Positions 24,001 through 29,933 of a DNA stretch of 64,000 bases are shown one piece after another. The stretch spans positions 5,590,001 through 5,654,000 of the forward strand of contig NZ_CP027657.1 of the NCBI RefSeq assembly GCF_003008615.1, written 5' to 3'. The DNA comes from Pseudomonas mendocina. Lineage in GTDB: Bacteria > Pseudomonadota > Gammaproteobacteria > Pseudomonadales > Pseudomonadaceae. The position numbers and the translations under genes are program-made. The notes under the pieces are model-generated. The model saw nothing but the letters and a program-made list of their open reading frames with translations, was not told the DNA's origin and ran no database searches. Numbering within the stretch: position 1 is the stretch's first letter; each line of letters starts with the position of its first letter.

Positions 24001-27000
24001 GCAGCAGACCATTGACGCTGCCGTTACCCACAGTAGCGCCAGGATTCGGCGTGCCGAGGCTGAGCACGAAGCTCTCGTCGGCCTCCAGCTGCGAGTCGGT
24101 AGCGATGTGCAGGACGATTTCCATGCGATCGACGCCCGCGGCGAACACCAGCGTGCCACTAGGCAGCACGCCACCGACGAAATCACTGCCATCCACGCCG
24201 TTGACGGCGCCCGGGGCGAGACTCCAGGTAATGGTATCGCTGCCACTGAGGTCACCGCTGCGTTCGACTACGTAGCGCAGTTCATGGCTACCGCCACTGC
24301 CCTCCAGGCTATCGGCCTGGGACAGCAGGTTGAACACCACGTCGTCGTTGCGGATCAGACCATTGGCCGAACCGACGGAGATTTCCGCACCAGGACTGGG
24401 GTTGCTCAGCACCACCTGGAAGGTTTCGTCCAGCTCCACCAGATTGTCTGGCGACAATGGCAGGGTCACCACCAGGCTCTGTACACCGCGACCGAATTCG
24501 AGGGTGCCGTTGAAAACGGTGCCGGCGAGGAAGTCGGCGGCGTTGGCGGAGTTGGCATCGCTGCCGAACACCAGGCGCCAGTCGACACTGACGCTCTGGG
24601 TCAGATCGCCCTGGCGTTGCACGGTGAAGTTGAGCGAGCGTGGTGTGTCACTGTTGCCTTCAGCGGCTACCAGGCCGGTGCCATCGAGAGTCAGGCGTGC
24701 GTCATCGTTGATCAGGCTGCCATTGGCGCGATCCTGAATAACGGTCATACCCGGCGTGGTGCTGCTGATGACAACCTGCAACCCTTCAGTGGCCTCGTAG
24801 TGGCTGTCCGGTGTCGCGCTGAAGCGAATCACCGCACTGCTTTGACCCGGTGCGAACTCGACGGTGCCGGACGGCCAGGTGCCGCCGAAGTCGGCGGCGT
24901 CCACCGGATTGTTGCCAAAGCCCTGCACATGCCACTGCACAGTACCGGACAGCGACAGCTCACCGGTACGGGTCACCACGAACTCCAGCGGCGTGGTGCT
25001 GGTGGTGCCTTCGCGCACGTTGGCATTGCGCGCGACGATGGACACCGCCTGGTCGTCCGAGTCGATGCTGGCCAGTGCCGCACCGACGTCGATCTGGCTG
25101 TTGGCATCCTGGGCCTGCAGCGACACGGTGTAGCTCTCGGTACCCTCGATCTGGGTATCACCGTTGAGGCGCACGTAGATGACCTTGCTGCTCTCTCCGG
25201 CAGCGAACTGCACGGTGCCGCTCATGGGCTGATCGGCGGCAAAATCGTTCACGTCTGTCGGCAGCTCGCCATAGCCGGCGATCTGGTAGCCGACCTGCCC
25301 GGCACTGCTGATGTTGCCGGTACGGGTGACGATGAAGGCCTGCACACCGCCCGTGCCGTTACCCTCGACGGTCGACGGGGTCACGGCCTCGATGCTGTAC
25401 ACCGACTCGTCGGTGCGGATGGTGCCATAGGCTTCGCCATTGATGATCTGCACGCCAGCCGGCGGGTTGTGCAGAACGATGCCGAAGGTCTCGTCCATTT
25501 CCGCCAGGTTGTCGCCTTTGACCCACACGGTGACCAACTTCTGCGTCTCGTTGGGCGCGAAAGTGACACCACCGCTGGGCATGCCATCAGCCAGGTTGAG
25601 CAGGTTCTGCCCGGCGACGAAGTCGTTGGCGTCGGCGGCATGGGTACCCACACGGACGAAACGCCAATCGATGGTCAGGCTCTGATCTAGCAGTTCGGAA
25701 CGGGTCACCATGAAGGTGATCGCCGTTTGCTGGCCCTGGCCACCTTCCATCACGTCCATGGTCACGCCACGCAGGCTGACGCCGGTGTCATCGTTGAGGA
25801 TCACGGTGCTGGCACTGCCGCCGGAGACGCGTAGGTTGCTCTGCTCGCTCTGCAGGCTGACAGTCAGGGTCTTGTCGTCCTCGACCTCACGGTCGCCGCG
25901 CACGGTGAGCACGATGTCACGGCTGGTTTCGCCGGCCGCGAAATGCAGGAAGCCGCCATCGATGCCCTCGATGAGGTCTTCGGCATCGACGCCGCTGACC
26001 GACCAGCGCACCGAACCACTGCTCAGCGAATCGGTACGGGTGACGGTAAAGCTGATGGTCGTGGTAGTGCCGGTGTCGCCTTCGACGACCTGCGACTGGT
26101 TGGCACGAATCGACACCAGGCCGTCATCGTTGAGCACCGTGGTGGTAGCGTCAGCGGTGACGATGGTCAGGTTGCTGCTGGGGTTGCTCAGGCTGACCTG
26201 CAGCACCTCGTTGGGCTCGACAACGCGGTCGCCGAGCAGCGGGATGCTGATGGTCTTGCTCACCTCGCCAACGCCGAAGGTCAGGCTCCCGGAGGGCAAC
26301 GGGCCACCGATGTCCGCCTCGTCCAGGCCACTGGCGGCCCAATCGAGGGTCGCCGGGGCACGACCATTGCTGCGCGTGACCACGAAGGTCAGCAACTGCT
26401 GCTCGCCCTCATCGCCCTCCAGTACCTGCAAACGCGTGGCCTGGATGCTGACGGTGGCGTCGTTGTCGAGAATCTGCACCGAGGCGCTGGACTGGCCGAG
26501 TTGGCTGCCGGCACTCGGGCTGCTCAAGGACACTACAGCGGTGCGGTCACCCTGCGCCAGATAATCACCTGGCACCTCGATGCGAATCTGCTGCTCGGTC
26601 TGGCCGTCGGCGAAAACCAGTGCGCCGCTGGGCATCGAGCCGCCGAACAGCGCCGGATCCAGACCATTGAGCGTCCACTGCACCTGAGCAGCACCGGTTG
26701 CGGAGGTGCGGCTCACGGTAAACACCAGCACCATGGTATCGCCGTCGTCGCCCTCGACCACGTCGCCACCACCACGCACGGAAAGAACCGAAGCCGGCTG
26801 GCTACTGCCAGTCGGTGGCGTGTTCTGGTTGCCGCCAGTGTCGGTGGGCAGTCCACGATCCGTCCCGGCAGACAAACTGCTGCCGATGCCGCTGTCGTCA
26901 CGGAAGTTGGGAAACACACCGAGACCGCCCCCGGCCACCCCGCCAGTACCCTGCGATGCGCCACCTGGGCCAATCCCCGACGTGACGCCACCGAGCAGAC

Positions 27001-27547
27001 CAGAACCGAAGCCGTCGAGGTTGAGCATGGCCAGTTCCGGTGGCACACCCGGCGGCAGCACACCGCTGCCACTGAGGTCACCAGTCAGTTGCGTACGCTC
27101 GGGTTGCGCCGCCACATCGCTTCGATCGATGTCCTGCCCCAGCAGGCCGGTGATTTCAGGACGATGCGTGCTGTCGAACGGGGCCGGCGCCGAAATCGAC
27201 GGAGCCGGTTCCGCCATGGGCGTGAGCACATCGAGGGGCGCGCTCGTGCTTCCTTCATCGAGTCTCTGAACCTCGATGTCGGCGCTCGCCAGCCAGTTCT
27301 GTACCCAGGAAAACGCCTCGGCCGCTTCCGGCTGCGGCTGCGTGGCGCGTGCCTGTTCGGCAATGGACTGACGCAGGCTCTCGACCAACGGCACGGGAAT
27401 ACCGGCAGCGCGGAGCATCTGACTCATGACGGCCAGGGCCTGCTCGAGCGAGTCGATCCCGTCGGGTGCACGCCCGTTCAGGAAATCCGTGACCACCTGT
27501 ACGGCACGAACCAGGGTATCGATCTGTGCACTCGTCAATTCAGCCAT
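12005..27547 (-). CDS. Giant Calx-beta repeat RTX adhesin, T1SS substrate (5180 aa)
   Basis: Predicted secreted surface adhesin. An N-terminal region of about 280 residues, rich in Gly/Pro/Ser and without a Sec signal, precedes tandem Calx-beta domains of about 110-120 residues. I count 39 repeat ends of the type (I/L)xNDD. Domains share the blocks VEG-D/N-G, F.VTRSG, TVDW, A.DF, PSGTV.FA.GETSK and GD..VE.DE. The C-terminus has about five RTX nonapeptides (GGNDRLFGGAGSDVLNGG and following), then a domain ending in YTV that should carry the T1SS secretion signal. Calx-beta and RTX motifs bind calcium. Start ATG at 27547 has AGGAG 8 bases upstream. It lies between the TolC-like gene and the exporter. 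I see no LapA-type di-alanine (TAAG) cleavage motif and no lapD/lapG in the window. BapA-type proteins (P. aeruginosa PA1874 region) are the nearest analogues by architecture. Confidence 0.93.
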   Translation of the reverse strand: MAELTSAQIDTLVRAVQVVTDFLNGRAPDGIDSLEQALAVMSQMLRAAGIPVPLVESLRQSIAEQARATQPQPEAAEAFSWVQNWLASADIEVQRLDEGSTSAPLDVLTPMAEPAPSISAPAPFDSTHRPEITGLLGQDIDRSDVAAQPERTQLTGDLSGSGVLPPGVPPELAMLNLDGFGSGLLGGVTSGIGPGGASQGTGGVAGGGLGVFPNFRDDSGIGSSLSAGTDRGLPTDTGGNQNTPPTGSSQPASVLSVRGGGDVVEGDDGDTMVLVFTVSRTSATGAAQVQWTLNGLDPALFGGSMPSGALVFADGQTEQQIRIEVPGDYLAQGDRTAVVSLSSPSAGSQLGQSSASVQILDNDATVSIQATRLQVLEGDEGEQQLLTFVVTRSNGRAPATLDWAASGLDEADIGGPLPSGSLTFGVGEVSKTISIPLLGDRVVEPNEVLQVSLSNPSSNLTIVTADATTTVLNDDGLVSIRANQSQVVEGDTGTTTTISFTVTRTDSLSSGSVRWSVSGVDAEDLIEGIDGGFLHFAAGETSRDIVLTVRGDREVEDDKTLTVSLQSEQSNLRVSGGSASTVILNDDTGVSLRGVTMDVMEGGQGQQTAITFMVTRSELLDQSLTIDWRFVRVGTHAADANDFVAGQNLLNLADGMPSGGVTFAPNETQKLVTVWVKGDNLAEMDETFGIVLHNPPAGVQIINGEAYGTIRTDESVYSIEAVTPSTVEGNGTGGVQAFIVTRTGNISSAGQVGYQIAGYGELPTDVNDFAADQPMSGTVQFAAGESSKVIYVRLNGDTQIEGTESYTVSLQAQDANSQIDVGAALASIDSDDQAVSIVARNANVREGTTSTTPLEFVVTRTGELSLSGTVQWHVQGFGNNPVDAADFGGTWPSGTVEFAPGQSSAVIRFSATPDSHYEATEGLQVVISSTTPGMTVIQDRANGSLINDDARLTLDGTGLVAAEGNSDTPRSLNFTVQRQGDLTQSVSVDWRLVFGSDANSANAADFLAGTVFNGTLEFGRGVQSLVVTLPLSPDNLVELDETFQVVLSNPSPGAEISVGSANGLIRNDDVVFNLLSQADSLEGSGGSHELRYVVERSGDLSGSDTITWSLAPGAVNGVDGSDFVGGVLPSGTLVFAAGVDRMEIVLHIATDSQLEADESFVLSLGTPNPGATVGNGSVNGLLLNDDQQFAIQAQTASVTEGGDGQTAQLSFLVNRTGYLGGSGSVAWRVVGEGGNPVDGADFVGGVLPSGTLNFTSGQTSQTITLQVAGDYRLEASEGLRVELYDPSTGASLGNASATATITNDDTGLAIATTRSGLVEGDSGSVIHEFTVTRSGVTTGTTSVDWSLSGEVDAADFVGGVLPSGTVTFAPGETSKVIQIAVRGDRDVEGDESFTVTLGNASGHADILVGEAQGSIVSDDIGISIQAEQAAVDEGAAGETQVLRFTVTRSGDLSGPVSVTWAASGLQADDFVLGTALNGLVEFAAGETSKVIELTLAGDAVLENDETLTLTLGNPVSNPAHGQTQLLTDSASTLVRNDDLALSIGADQTSAAESDAGQERSFTFTVTRSGDLRATSVDWKVAVGQGVDAASLADFVTGQDALGGNAGLPSGTVAFAEGQTSVQITVRVAGDGHIELDETFSVELQARDGNTELTVASAETRIDNDDMGFSITPLAADKAEGHSGTTAFTFTVTRAGDLGSAALVDWSLSGIANAADFAASSGTLSFAAGEASKTLTIQVNGDQQVEADETFTVILNNARLEDGTPQAVVDGTAAGVIRNDDQGFSVNAEQASISEGNSGSKTVIYTIVRSGDLTGSATVDYQITGSNGGDAADTIGGLPTGSLTFAPGQSELTVSFTLRGDTRVEADESFTLTLSNPSAGILIKASDSTLVTNDDTNFSISAPAAQNEGATGDVTEFIFTVTRSGVTTGTGSVQWRLAPAAGVNASDFQGSQDALGNNAGLPSGTVNFAAGQTSQTITIRVRGDNTVESSESLQVSLFNPTGGTIEAGEGTASTQIVNDDASFSIAANATTQAEGNSGERDVVFTVTRSGSLSGARDMTWTLSGGLNASDLGVGQASSGTLSFADGQSTATVVIRVRGDSNVEGDEDVIVTLSNPSANASIGTASATTTLTNDDASLSISPLSADKGEGNSGYVEFTFTVTRAGYTSQVSTVDWRVDPSVANSVNAADFFATQAAGVLRDVDGIPYGTVTFAAGETSKTITLRVAGDSQLESNETLRVLLENASPGNEIATASADGVVRNDDAELSISGTLSRSESDAGHGTGAFFEYTITRTGNLNQTSTVDWAVQHVDTNSADFTNGSVNLNPFGSVTFLANETSKTFRVYAYGDTGVGSVEGNERFNVVLSNPSGGTSIGSSGSVQSTITNDDTQVTIEWTQARQAEKIDGETTTYTITLTRSGDTAKASSLSWSLSGQDVYDYTNGRWEYSADGADFVGGTLPSGTVNFANGETSKTVTISVRGDNVVEDDQWFKVQFNNVSGIDELRAPQTGTQSIYTADTALQNNSSASTVYLFGEIQRDEAEFYIQDTPTTGRNRFEGDTVADGGNAADGYIEHTFAVYRTISTAGPAWVDWAVQTSVGSYASISADDFWNDTIPSGRLEFADGESVKYVTIRTKVDDLGEYDEAFRLYLNQASPGSSIQAGSTASPPGGAINNHVVLQNDDTRFDVSSERITEGDELVFTITRAGDQRGSDSVDWEIVLGGSETSNESNNVRNDWYKLDPADLDMDAILANNPGLSWNAATRTLSGSFTFLDGELTKTVTLYTVNDTLTETWREEVKMVLSNPQNLDGDIETPSLGYNQDGWVLNDEPAALLAVTSSTSEVFEGNTGTTSVTFTITRTAQPGGSVDYASSVAWQIVGDNINWGGNGGAQVSNYGGNAAAVTSPYSNTTYGVVNFAAGETSKQVTVTFPGDTVIESDTLLNFSLISPNDAYNHPFISSQYRDEYGPTGLDPAQSSASSTLKNDDIRLWVGYFGNADPVASGYEGQPLNFTIVRSGRMDNALTIGYTLTNGSTTNADFVSLSGTFTLPAGTSSYNVSLLDLLKADGIIENTEGFTLRLNAPADSTGSTVRFGSDGWSASSATSMNVTGTLLESDTRYTATPTTASQSEADAGQTTTYSLTVNRTGYTGFGSVKWRVEGVGANPADAADFSGGVLPSGTLTFSDGVMTGNINIVVRGDGQVENNEGFRVVFYEETLNSAGIVNRPVTGQNSPDLTIVNDDTGISIADASITETDANQTLTFTVTRSGVISGTSSMNWSLLHDTTNAADFTGATSGTLNFAANQTTAQITVTVVGDVTPEQVEKFRIALSNLSSDISDQIRTTAEGTIRNDDASFSIAPLQGASNEGQAQTFVITRSHSTEQNQTINWQVLFNGTADSGDLSGPLSGSVVFAPGELTKTISVQSSQDAVAEADETYSVQITLGTGTTGDTITQATAEGTILNDDAAFNIVAGQTDLAEGHSGTTAFTFTVQRSGDTSGSASVNWRLGSAQAGVADFATADLLGDNAGLPSGSLVFADGESSKTITVLVNGDTLVEGDEAFQVVLGNPVGAQIQTGSASSTIVNDDASISIAATDASKAEGNSGTTAFTFTITRSGSLEQPKTVDWAVIGSGAHPADGSDFAVGVLPSGSLVLPAGQASVTLTINVRGDVLAEYDEGFSVVLSNPSSGVVIGQASADGLIIADDVVIDVAAPAAQAEGNDGQTTWFDFVLTRSGKLSGTETINWSVAGIGANPASADDFLQTSGSVTFTAGQEQLTIRVPVRGDYSGEANEDFRLSLNSTDGVVFTQATADATIVNDDVSLTLVATDARHVEGHDGLQTVYTFTVSRSGNLDLATSVDWSLQGLADAADFLGGVLPSGTLNFASGEAGSQTISITVIGDRAVEPDETFQVVLGNASAGSDIKVGSATGTIVSDDVHWNIGVAATPVEGDSGATGYQFLVTRTGSGLATTLAWSVAGSGANPASADDFFGGQLPFGDLTFAEGQMSQTITVWVAGDNQLEPDEGFTVSLQAPSDSLSHTFANQQVSALIRNDDDVFAIAPRAADGVEGTTLTFTVTRTGSTEGTSTVNWRINHGDTDVSDFFATSGTLTFADGQSEMVLTIPVRSDRDVEIDEHFSVELYQPGAGSTIDAGAGSAAGVIRNDDIDLTLASVVAQVHEGDNGTPGRLHFTVTRSGDTSGQTSVDWQVQAGSANAADFPGGVLPSGSVVFAAGETHKDIYIHVLGDGFDEGDESFTLHLSNPTGNTDIVGNDQVGTLVNDDDSLALSVVTRELVEGDSGLTLFTFRIDRTGSAVGTASVDWRAAGIGAHPLSDAEFAALSGTVHFADGETSKTFTVAVRGDELGEEDESFAVQLENPSYGSTITTGPVSAVVLNDDPVLWISADAATVVEGSDGLQTPVTFTVTRGGDLSGPASVLWEVLPSGTNPANAEDFGGVYVSGVVAFGVGETSKTITVWVDADTLGEQDETFSVVLSDAEGATILTGEASVTILNDDRGLSIAALGSDSLREGDTGEVTEFVYRVERVGDSAGSVSVDWSLRGNGTYPANAGSFVGGVLPSGSLVFADGETYKDIVIRVQGDDVLGPDQGFEVVLSDPQGIELINDRASGTILNDDNQFAIRVVDSVLAEGNGGATTVFRFTVTRSGDTSSAASIDWSVAGSGAAPADGADFVGGVLPTGTLHFAAGETSKVLEIAVNGDDLGESDEQFTVQLSSSGGGSSVNPLQGSARATIQSDDVALTVLALDNSRLEGAPGTTTPLTYRILRAGPDDVALTIHYSIVGAVDANDFTIPLTGTITLAAGVSELIFNLPIRGDSLREGDESFNLTFTHPAIAGGATTLGGTIRDDDLGLAISGPDSLVEGDSGLQTVTYQVTRNPTASAETFYWSVTPGAGQGVDGDDFGGTLPSGSVTFAAGSTTASFSFQVSGDRAVEVDELMSIVLRATANSPYVLISKDVVLRNDDQAGAGDDLLTGTSGADNLSGLGGNDRLFGGAGSDVLNGGDGDDLLVGGAGADVLIGGAGADRFHYTSPTDGMDAILDFQAGVDHLTFDPTAFGGLNGLTSVSQAFTGDIMQTLAQLAGQGNADVYRVSFAPGQFQFGTGSNGHLDELEAAISGNGQHSGAAFFLISNGDVTRLYYDADTSSGTDGSGLVALAELANQPDAHSLPQDIIQPYTV

Positions 27548-27591
27548 TGAGGCTACTCCTGCTGTTTACAGCCTGTCTTTTGGAAGCGCGA

Positions 27592-27612
27592 ACGCACCTG
27601 GAACAGGTGCGT
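27592..27612 (-). promoter_or_regulatory. Perfect 9-bp hairpin between TolC-like gene and adhesin
   Basis: ACGCACCTG and CAGGTGCGT flank a three-base loop (GAA on the plus strand) in the 96-base gap between the TolC-like stop and the adhesin start. No T-run follows on the minus strand, so it is not a classical intrinsic terminator. It could set the relative levels of the two genes by attenuation or mRNA processing. Confidence 0.5.
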
Positions 27613-27643
27613 GCGTGTCGATGCGATTGCGATGACTCAGGAC

Positions 27644-29026
27644 TCAATTGCTACTGGTCTGGCCCGCTGTCAGAGAAGCGACAGGCAGCACCCGCTCCGC
27701 CGGAACGATGATTCCCGGCTGACGGAAAATCCCCGGACTCAGTTGCCCCGTTGCACGCAACAGACGATAGGCGGCGATGATCTCGTCGATACCGGCGGCG
27801 GTAGCGTCGCTCTGGGCGTTGATCAGGCCGACTTCACCGTTGAGGATGTCGAGCAGCGAGCGGCGCCCCATCTCACGTTCCTTGCGGGCCAGCTCGAGGA
27901 AGCTTTCGGCGATGCGCACCTGATTGCGCAGGTGGTCGGCGCGCTCACGTGAGGTTTCCCAGGAAACCCAGGCGTTGCGGGCTTCTTCCATGGCCTGGAT
28001 GCGTACGTAGTCGGCTTTCTCCTGGGCGCTGGCGACAGCCTGATCGGCGGCACGGGTGACGTAGTTGGCGCGCATGCCGAGGTCGAACTGCCAATCGAAA
28101 TTGACCATGGCCTTGGTGTCGTTGCGGAACCCCGGCGTGTCGTCGTAATCCTCGTAGTGCTCCTGGCTCAGGCGGAAGGACAGGCGCGGCATGAGTTCCT
28201 TGCTGCGTGCGGCATCACGCTCGGCGAGGGTGACCTCGGCACGTTTGATGGCTGCGAGCAGATCGGGGTTCTGCTGACGCACGCTCTCGACGATGGCGGC
28301 TTCCGAAGCTGGCAGGCGATCGCCGGGAATAGCCAGTGCCTCCAGGGTGTCCGGGGCAATCGCGGATTCGCCGAAGATAACCCGATAACGGTTCAGGGAT
28401 TCGCGCATGCGGCTGTCAGCCATGACTCGGCGCGCCTCGGCACCAGCCAGTTGCGACTTCGCCTGCAGCACGTCGGTCGCATAGCCACGACCGGCCTCCA
28501 TGCGCGCGTTCTCCAGCGAGGTCTGCTGCTTGATGTTCTGCTCGGACTGACGCGCGTAGGACTGGGTACGCTCGGCCTGGATGACCTGGAGCTGGGCTTC
28601 GATGGCCGCCAGGATCAGGTTCTGCACTTGCAGTTCGCGCTCGGCCTCTTCCTTGACCAGAACGACCTTGGCCGCCTGGACACGCGAAGACGTGGCACCG
28701 AAGTCGGTGATCAACTGATTGAGCCCCACGCTGGCATCGACCGGATCGTAATGCCCGTCGGTGCCTTCTTCACGGTGAGTGTTTCTGCGCCCAGCGCCGG
28801 CATTCACGGTCAGTTTCGGGTAATACGCGGCCTTTTCGACATTGACCTGCTCACGAGCAGTCTCGACATCGGCGTCAACCATCCGCACCAATTGGTGTTC
28901 ACGCAGGATACGATCGAGATTGGCGGCAAAACCCTGATCGGCCGAAGCATTCGCGGAGCAGAGCAGTACGCAGGCAGCGAGCAGTTCTCGCCGAGCCTGG
29001 AAGGCAGGTTTGATTCTTGAAAGCAT
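27644..29026 (-). CDS. TolC-family outer-membrane protein of the adhesin T1SS
   Basis: Outer-membrane/periplasmic channel that completes the type I exporter. The 460-residue protein starts MLSRIKPAFQARRELLAACV and has a Sec signal peptide ending around ANASA. Two long TolC repeats follow, rich in Ala/Gln/Glu/Arg heptads (for example NLILAAIEAQLQVIQAERTQ and AEVTLAERDAARSKELMPRL). The family block RRSLLDILNGEVGLINAQSD sits near the C-terminus. I use the ATG at 29026; a GTG three codons upstream (29035) is equally open and neither has a strong ribosome binding site. First gene of the four-gene export operon. The 223 bp upstream, shared with the divergent response regulator, should hold the promoter. 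Confidence 0.92.
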   Translation of the reverse strand: MLSRIKPAFQARRELLAACVLLCSANASADQGFAANLDRILREHQLVRMVDADVETAREQVNVEKAAYYPKLTVNAGAGRRNTHREEGTDGHYDPVDASVGLNQLITDFGATSSRVQAAKVVLVKEEAERELQVQNLILAAIEAQLQVIQAERTQSYARQSEQNIKQQTSLENARMEAGRGYATDVLQAKSQLAGAEARRVMADSRMRESLNRYRVIFGESAIAPDTLEALAIPGDRLPASEAAIVESVRQQNPDLLAAIKRAEVTLAERDAARSKELMPRLSFRLSQEHYEDYDDTPGFRNDTKAMVNFDWQFDLGMRANYVTRAADQAVASAQEKADYVRIQAMEEARNAWVSWETSRERADHLRNQVRIAESFLELARKEREMGRRSLLDILNGEVGLINAQSDATAAGIDEIIAAYRLLRATGQLSPGIFRQPGIIVPAERVLPVASLTAGQTSSN

Positions 29027-29105
29027 GGGGCACACCCGTCATGGTCATCGTCATGCCGGGAGTCGCACCGGCGCCCCAATACTAGCGTTGTGCCATTTAA
29101 CGAAA

Positions 29106-29130
29106 CTGACAAAACCTGACATTTTCAGGT
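29106..29130. promoter_or_regulatory. Direct and inverted repeats in tolC / response regulator promoter region
   Basis: CTGAC occurs twice exactly 10 bases apart (29106-29110 and 29116-29120), and the second copy also forms CCTGA-CATTT-TCAGG. Helically phased direct repeats are typical of OmpR/PhoB-family binding sites. The region separates the adhesin export operon from a divergent OmpR-type regulator, so control of both by that regulator is a reasonable inference. Confidence 0.35.
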
Positions 29131-29249
29131 GATTTCCACTAACGCCTTTCGATAGCCGGGCAGGCTTGGCTAGACTTCCCAAAAGCGCCCTCTACAAAAA
29201 AGGGCCGGCGAACCTGTTCCTGGATGTATTTTCTCTTGCCCGACTGCCC

Positions 29250-29933
29250 ATGATTGACCTCATCCTGCTCGAAGACGAACCCGTTCTCGCCCAGGAACTG
29301 GCCGAGTTTCTCGAGGACTGCGGTTATCGCGTGACCGCCGTCGAAAGCCTAGCCGCCTTCACCGAAGCCTTCGACGAGCGTCGCCATCATTTGGCAGTGA
29401 TCGACCTGGGCCTTCCGGATGGCGATGGCCTGGATCTGATTCGCCAACTGCGTAGCAGCGGCAGTACGCTAGGCATCATCGCCTTCACCGCACGCGGCAC
29501 ACCCGATAACCGTGTCACCGGCTTTCGCCAGGGCGTCGACCACTACCTGTCCAAGGGCTGCGACCTGGACGAACTGGCCGCCGTACTCGATGCCTTGCGC
29601 CGCCGGCTCGGTCTGCAACGGGAATCGTCGCCCTGGCAGCTGGACATGGGCCCCCGAGAACTCAAGGCCCCTAACCGCCAGGGGCTGCGGCTTTCCCACC
29701 AGGACTCACTGGTGTTGTATTGCCTGATGCGCAACGCCGGCAACACCGTTTCACGCCGGGAAATCGTCAAAGCACTCGACGAGGACTACCTGACCTACGA
29801 CCAGCGCCGCCTGGATACGCAAATCCTCCGCCTGCGGCGCAACGTGGAACAGGCCACCGGGCTCGAGCTGCCCCTGAAAACGCTGCGCAACAGCGGCTAC
29901 TGTTTCTACGAACCCACGCAGATCCGCGCCTAG
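29250..29933 (+). CDS. OmpR-family response regulator
   Basis: DNA-binding response regulator, 227 residues: receiver domain (1-115) and C-terminal winged helix (about 130-225). The start MIDLILLEDEPVLAQ at 29250 is chosen because the receiver begins there; an open frame to 29166 adds 28 residues with no domain. The receiver is canonical: acidic pair E8/D9, phospho-acceptor D52 (AVIDLGLPDGDG), T80 (IAFTA) and K102 (YLSKGCD). The effector domain ends with LRRNVEQATGLELPLKTLRN. It is divergent from the T1SS operon and convergent with a paralogous regulator; the two stop codons share the palindrome CTAG (29930-29933). The sensor kinase at 30853 is the likely partner. Adhesin control is an inference from position. 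Confidence 0.88.
   Translation: MIDLILLEDEPVLAQELAEFLEDCGYRVTAVESLAAFTEAFDERRHHLAVIDLGLPDGDGLDLIRQLRSSGSTLGIIAFTARGTPDNRVTGFRQGVDHYLSKGCDLDELAAVLDALRRRLGLQRESSPWQLDMGPRELKAPNRQGLRLSHQDSLVLYCLMRNAGNTVSRREIVKALDEDYLTYDQRRLDTQILRLRRNVEQATGLELPLKTLRNSGYCFYEPTQIRA

Noticed and set aside
12475..27000. CRISPR array or satellite-type DNA repeat
   Set aside because: Repetition is at protein-domain level with divergent nucleotides and about 330-360-base period; no identical direct repeats with spacers.
12005..29026. Calling the adhesin locus lapA/lapBCE
   Set aside because: Exporter lacks the C39-like domain, adhesin lacks the TAAG retention site and lapD/lapG are absent; BapA-like architecture fits better but names were left blank.
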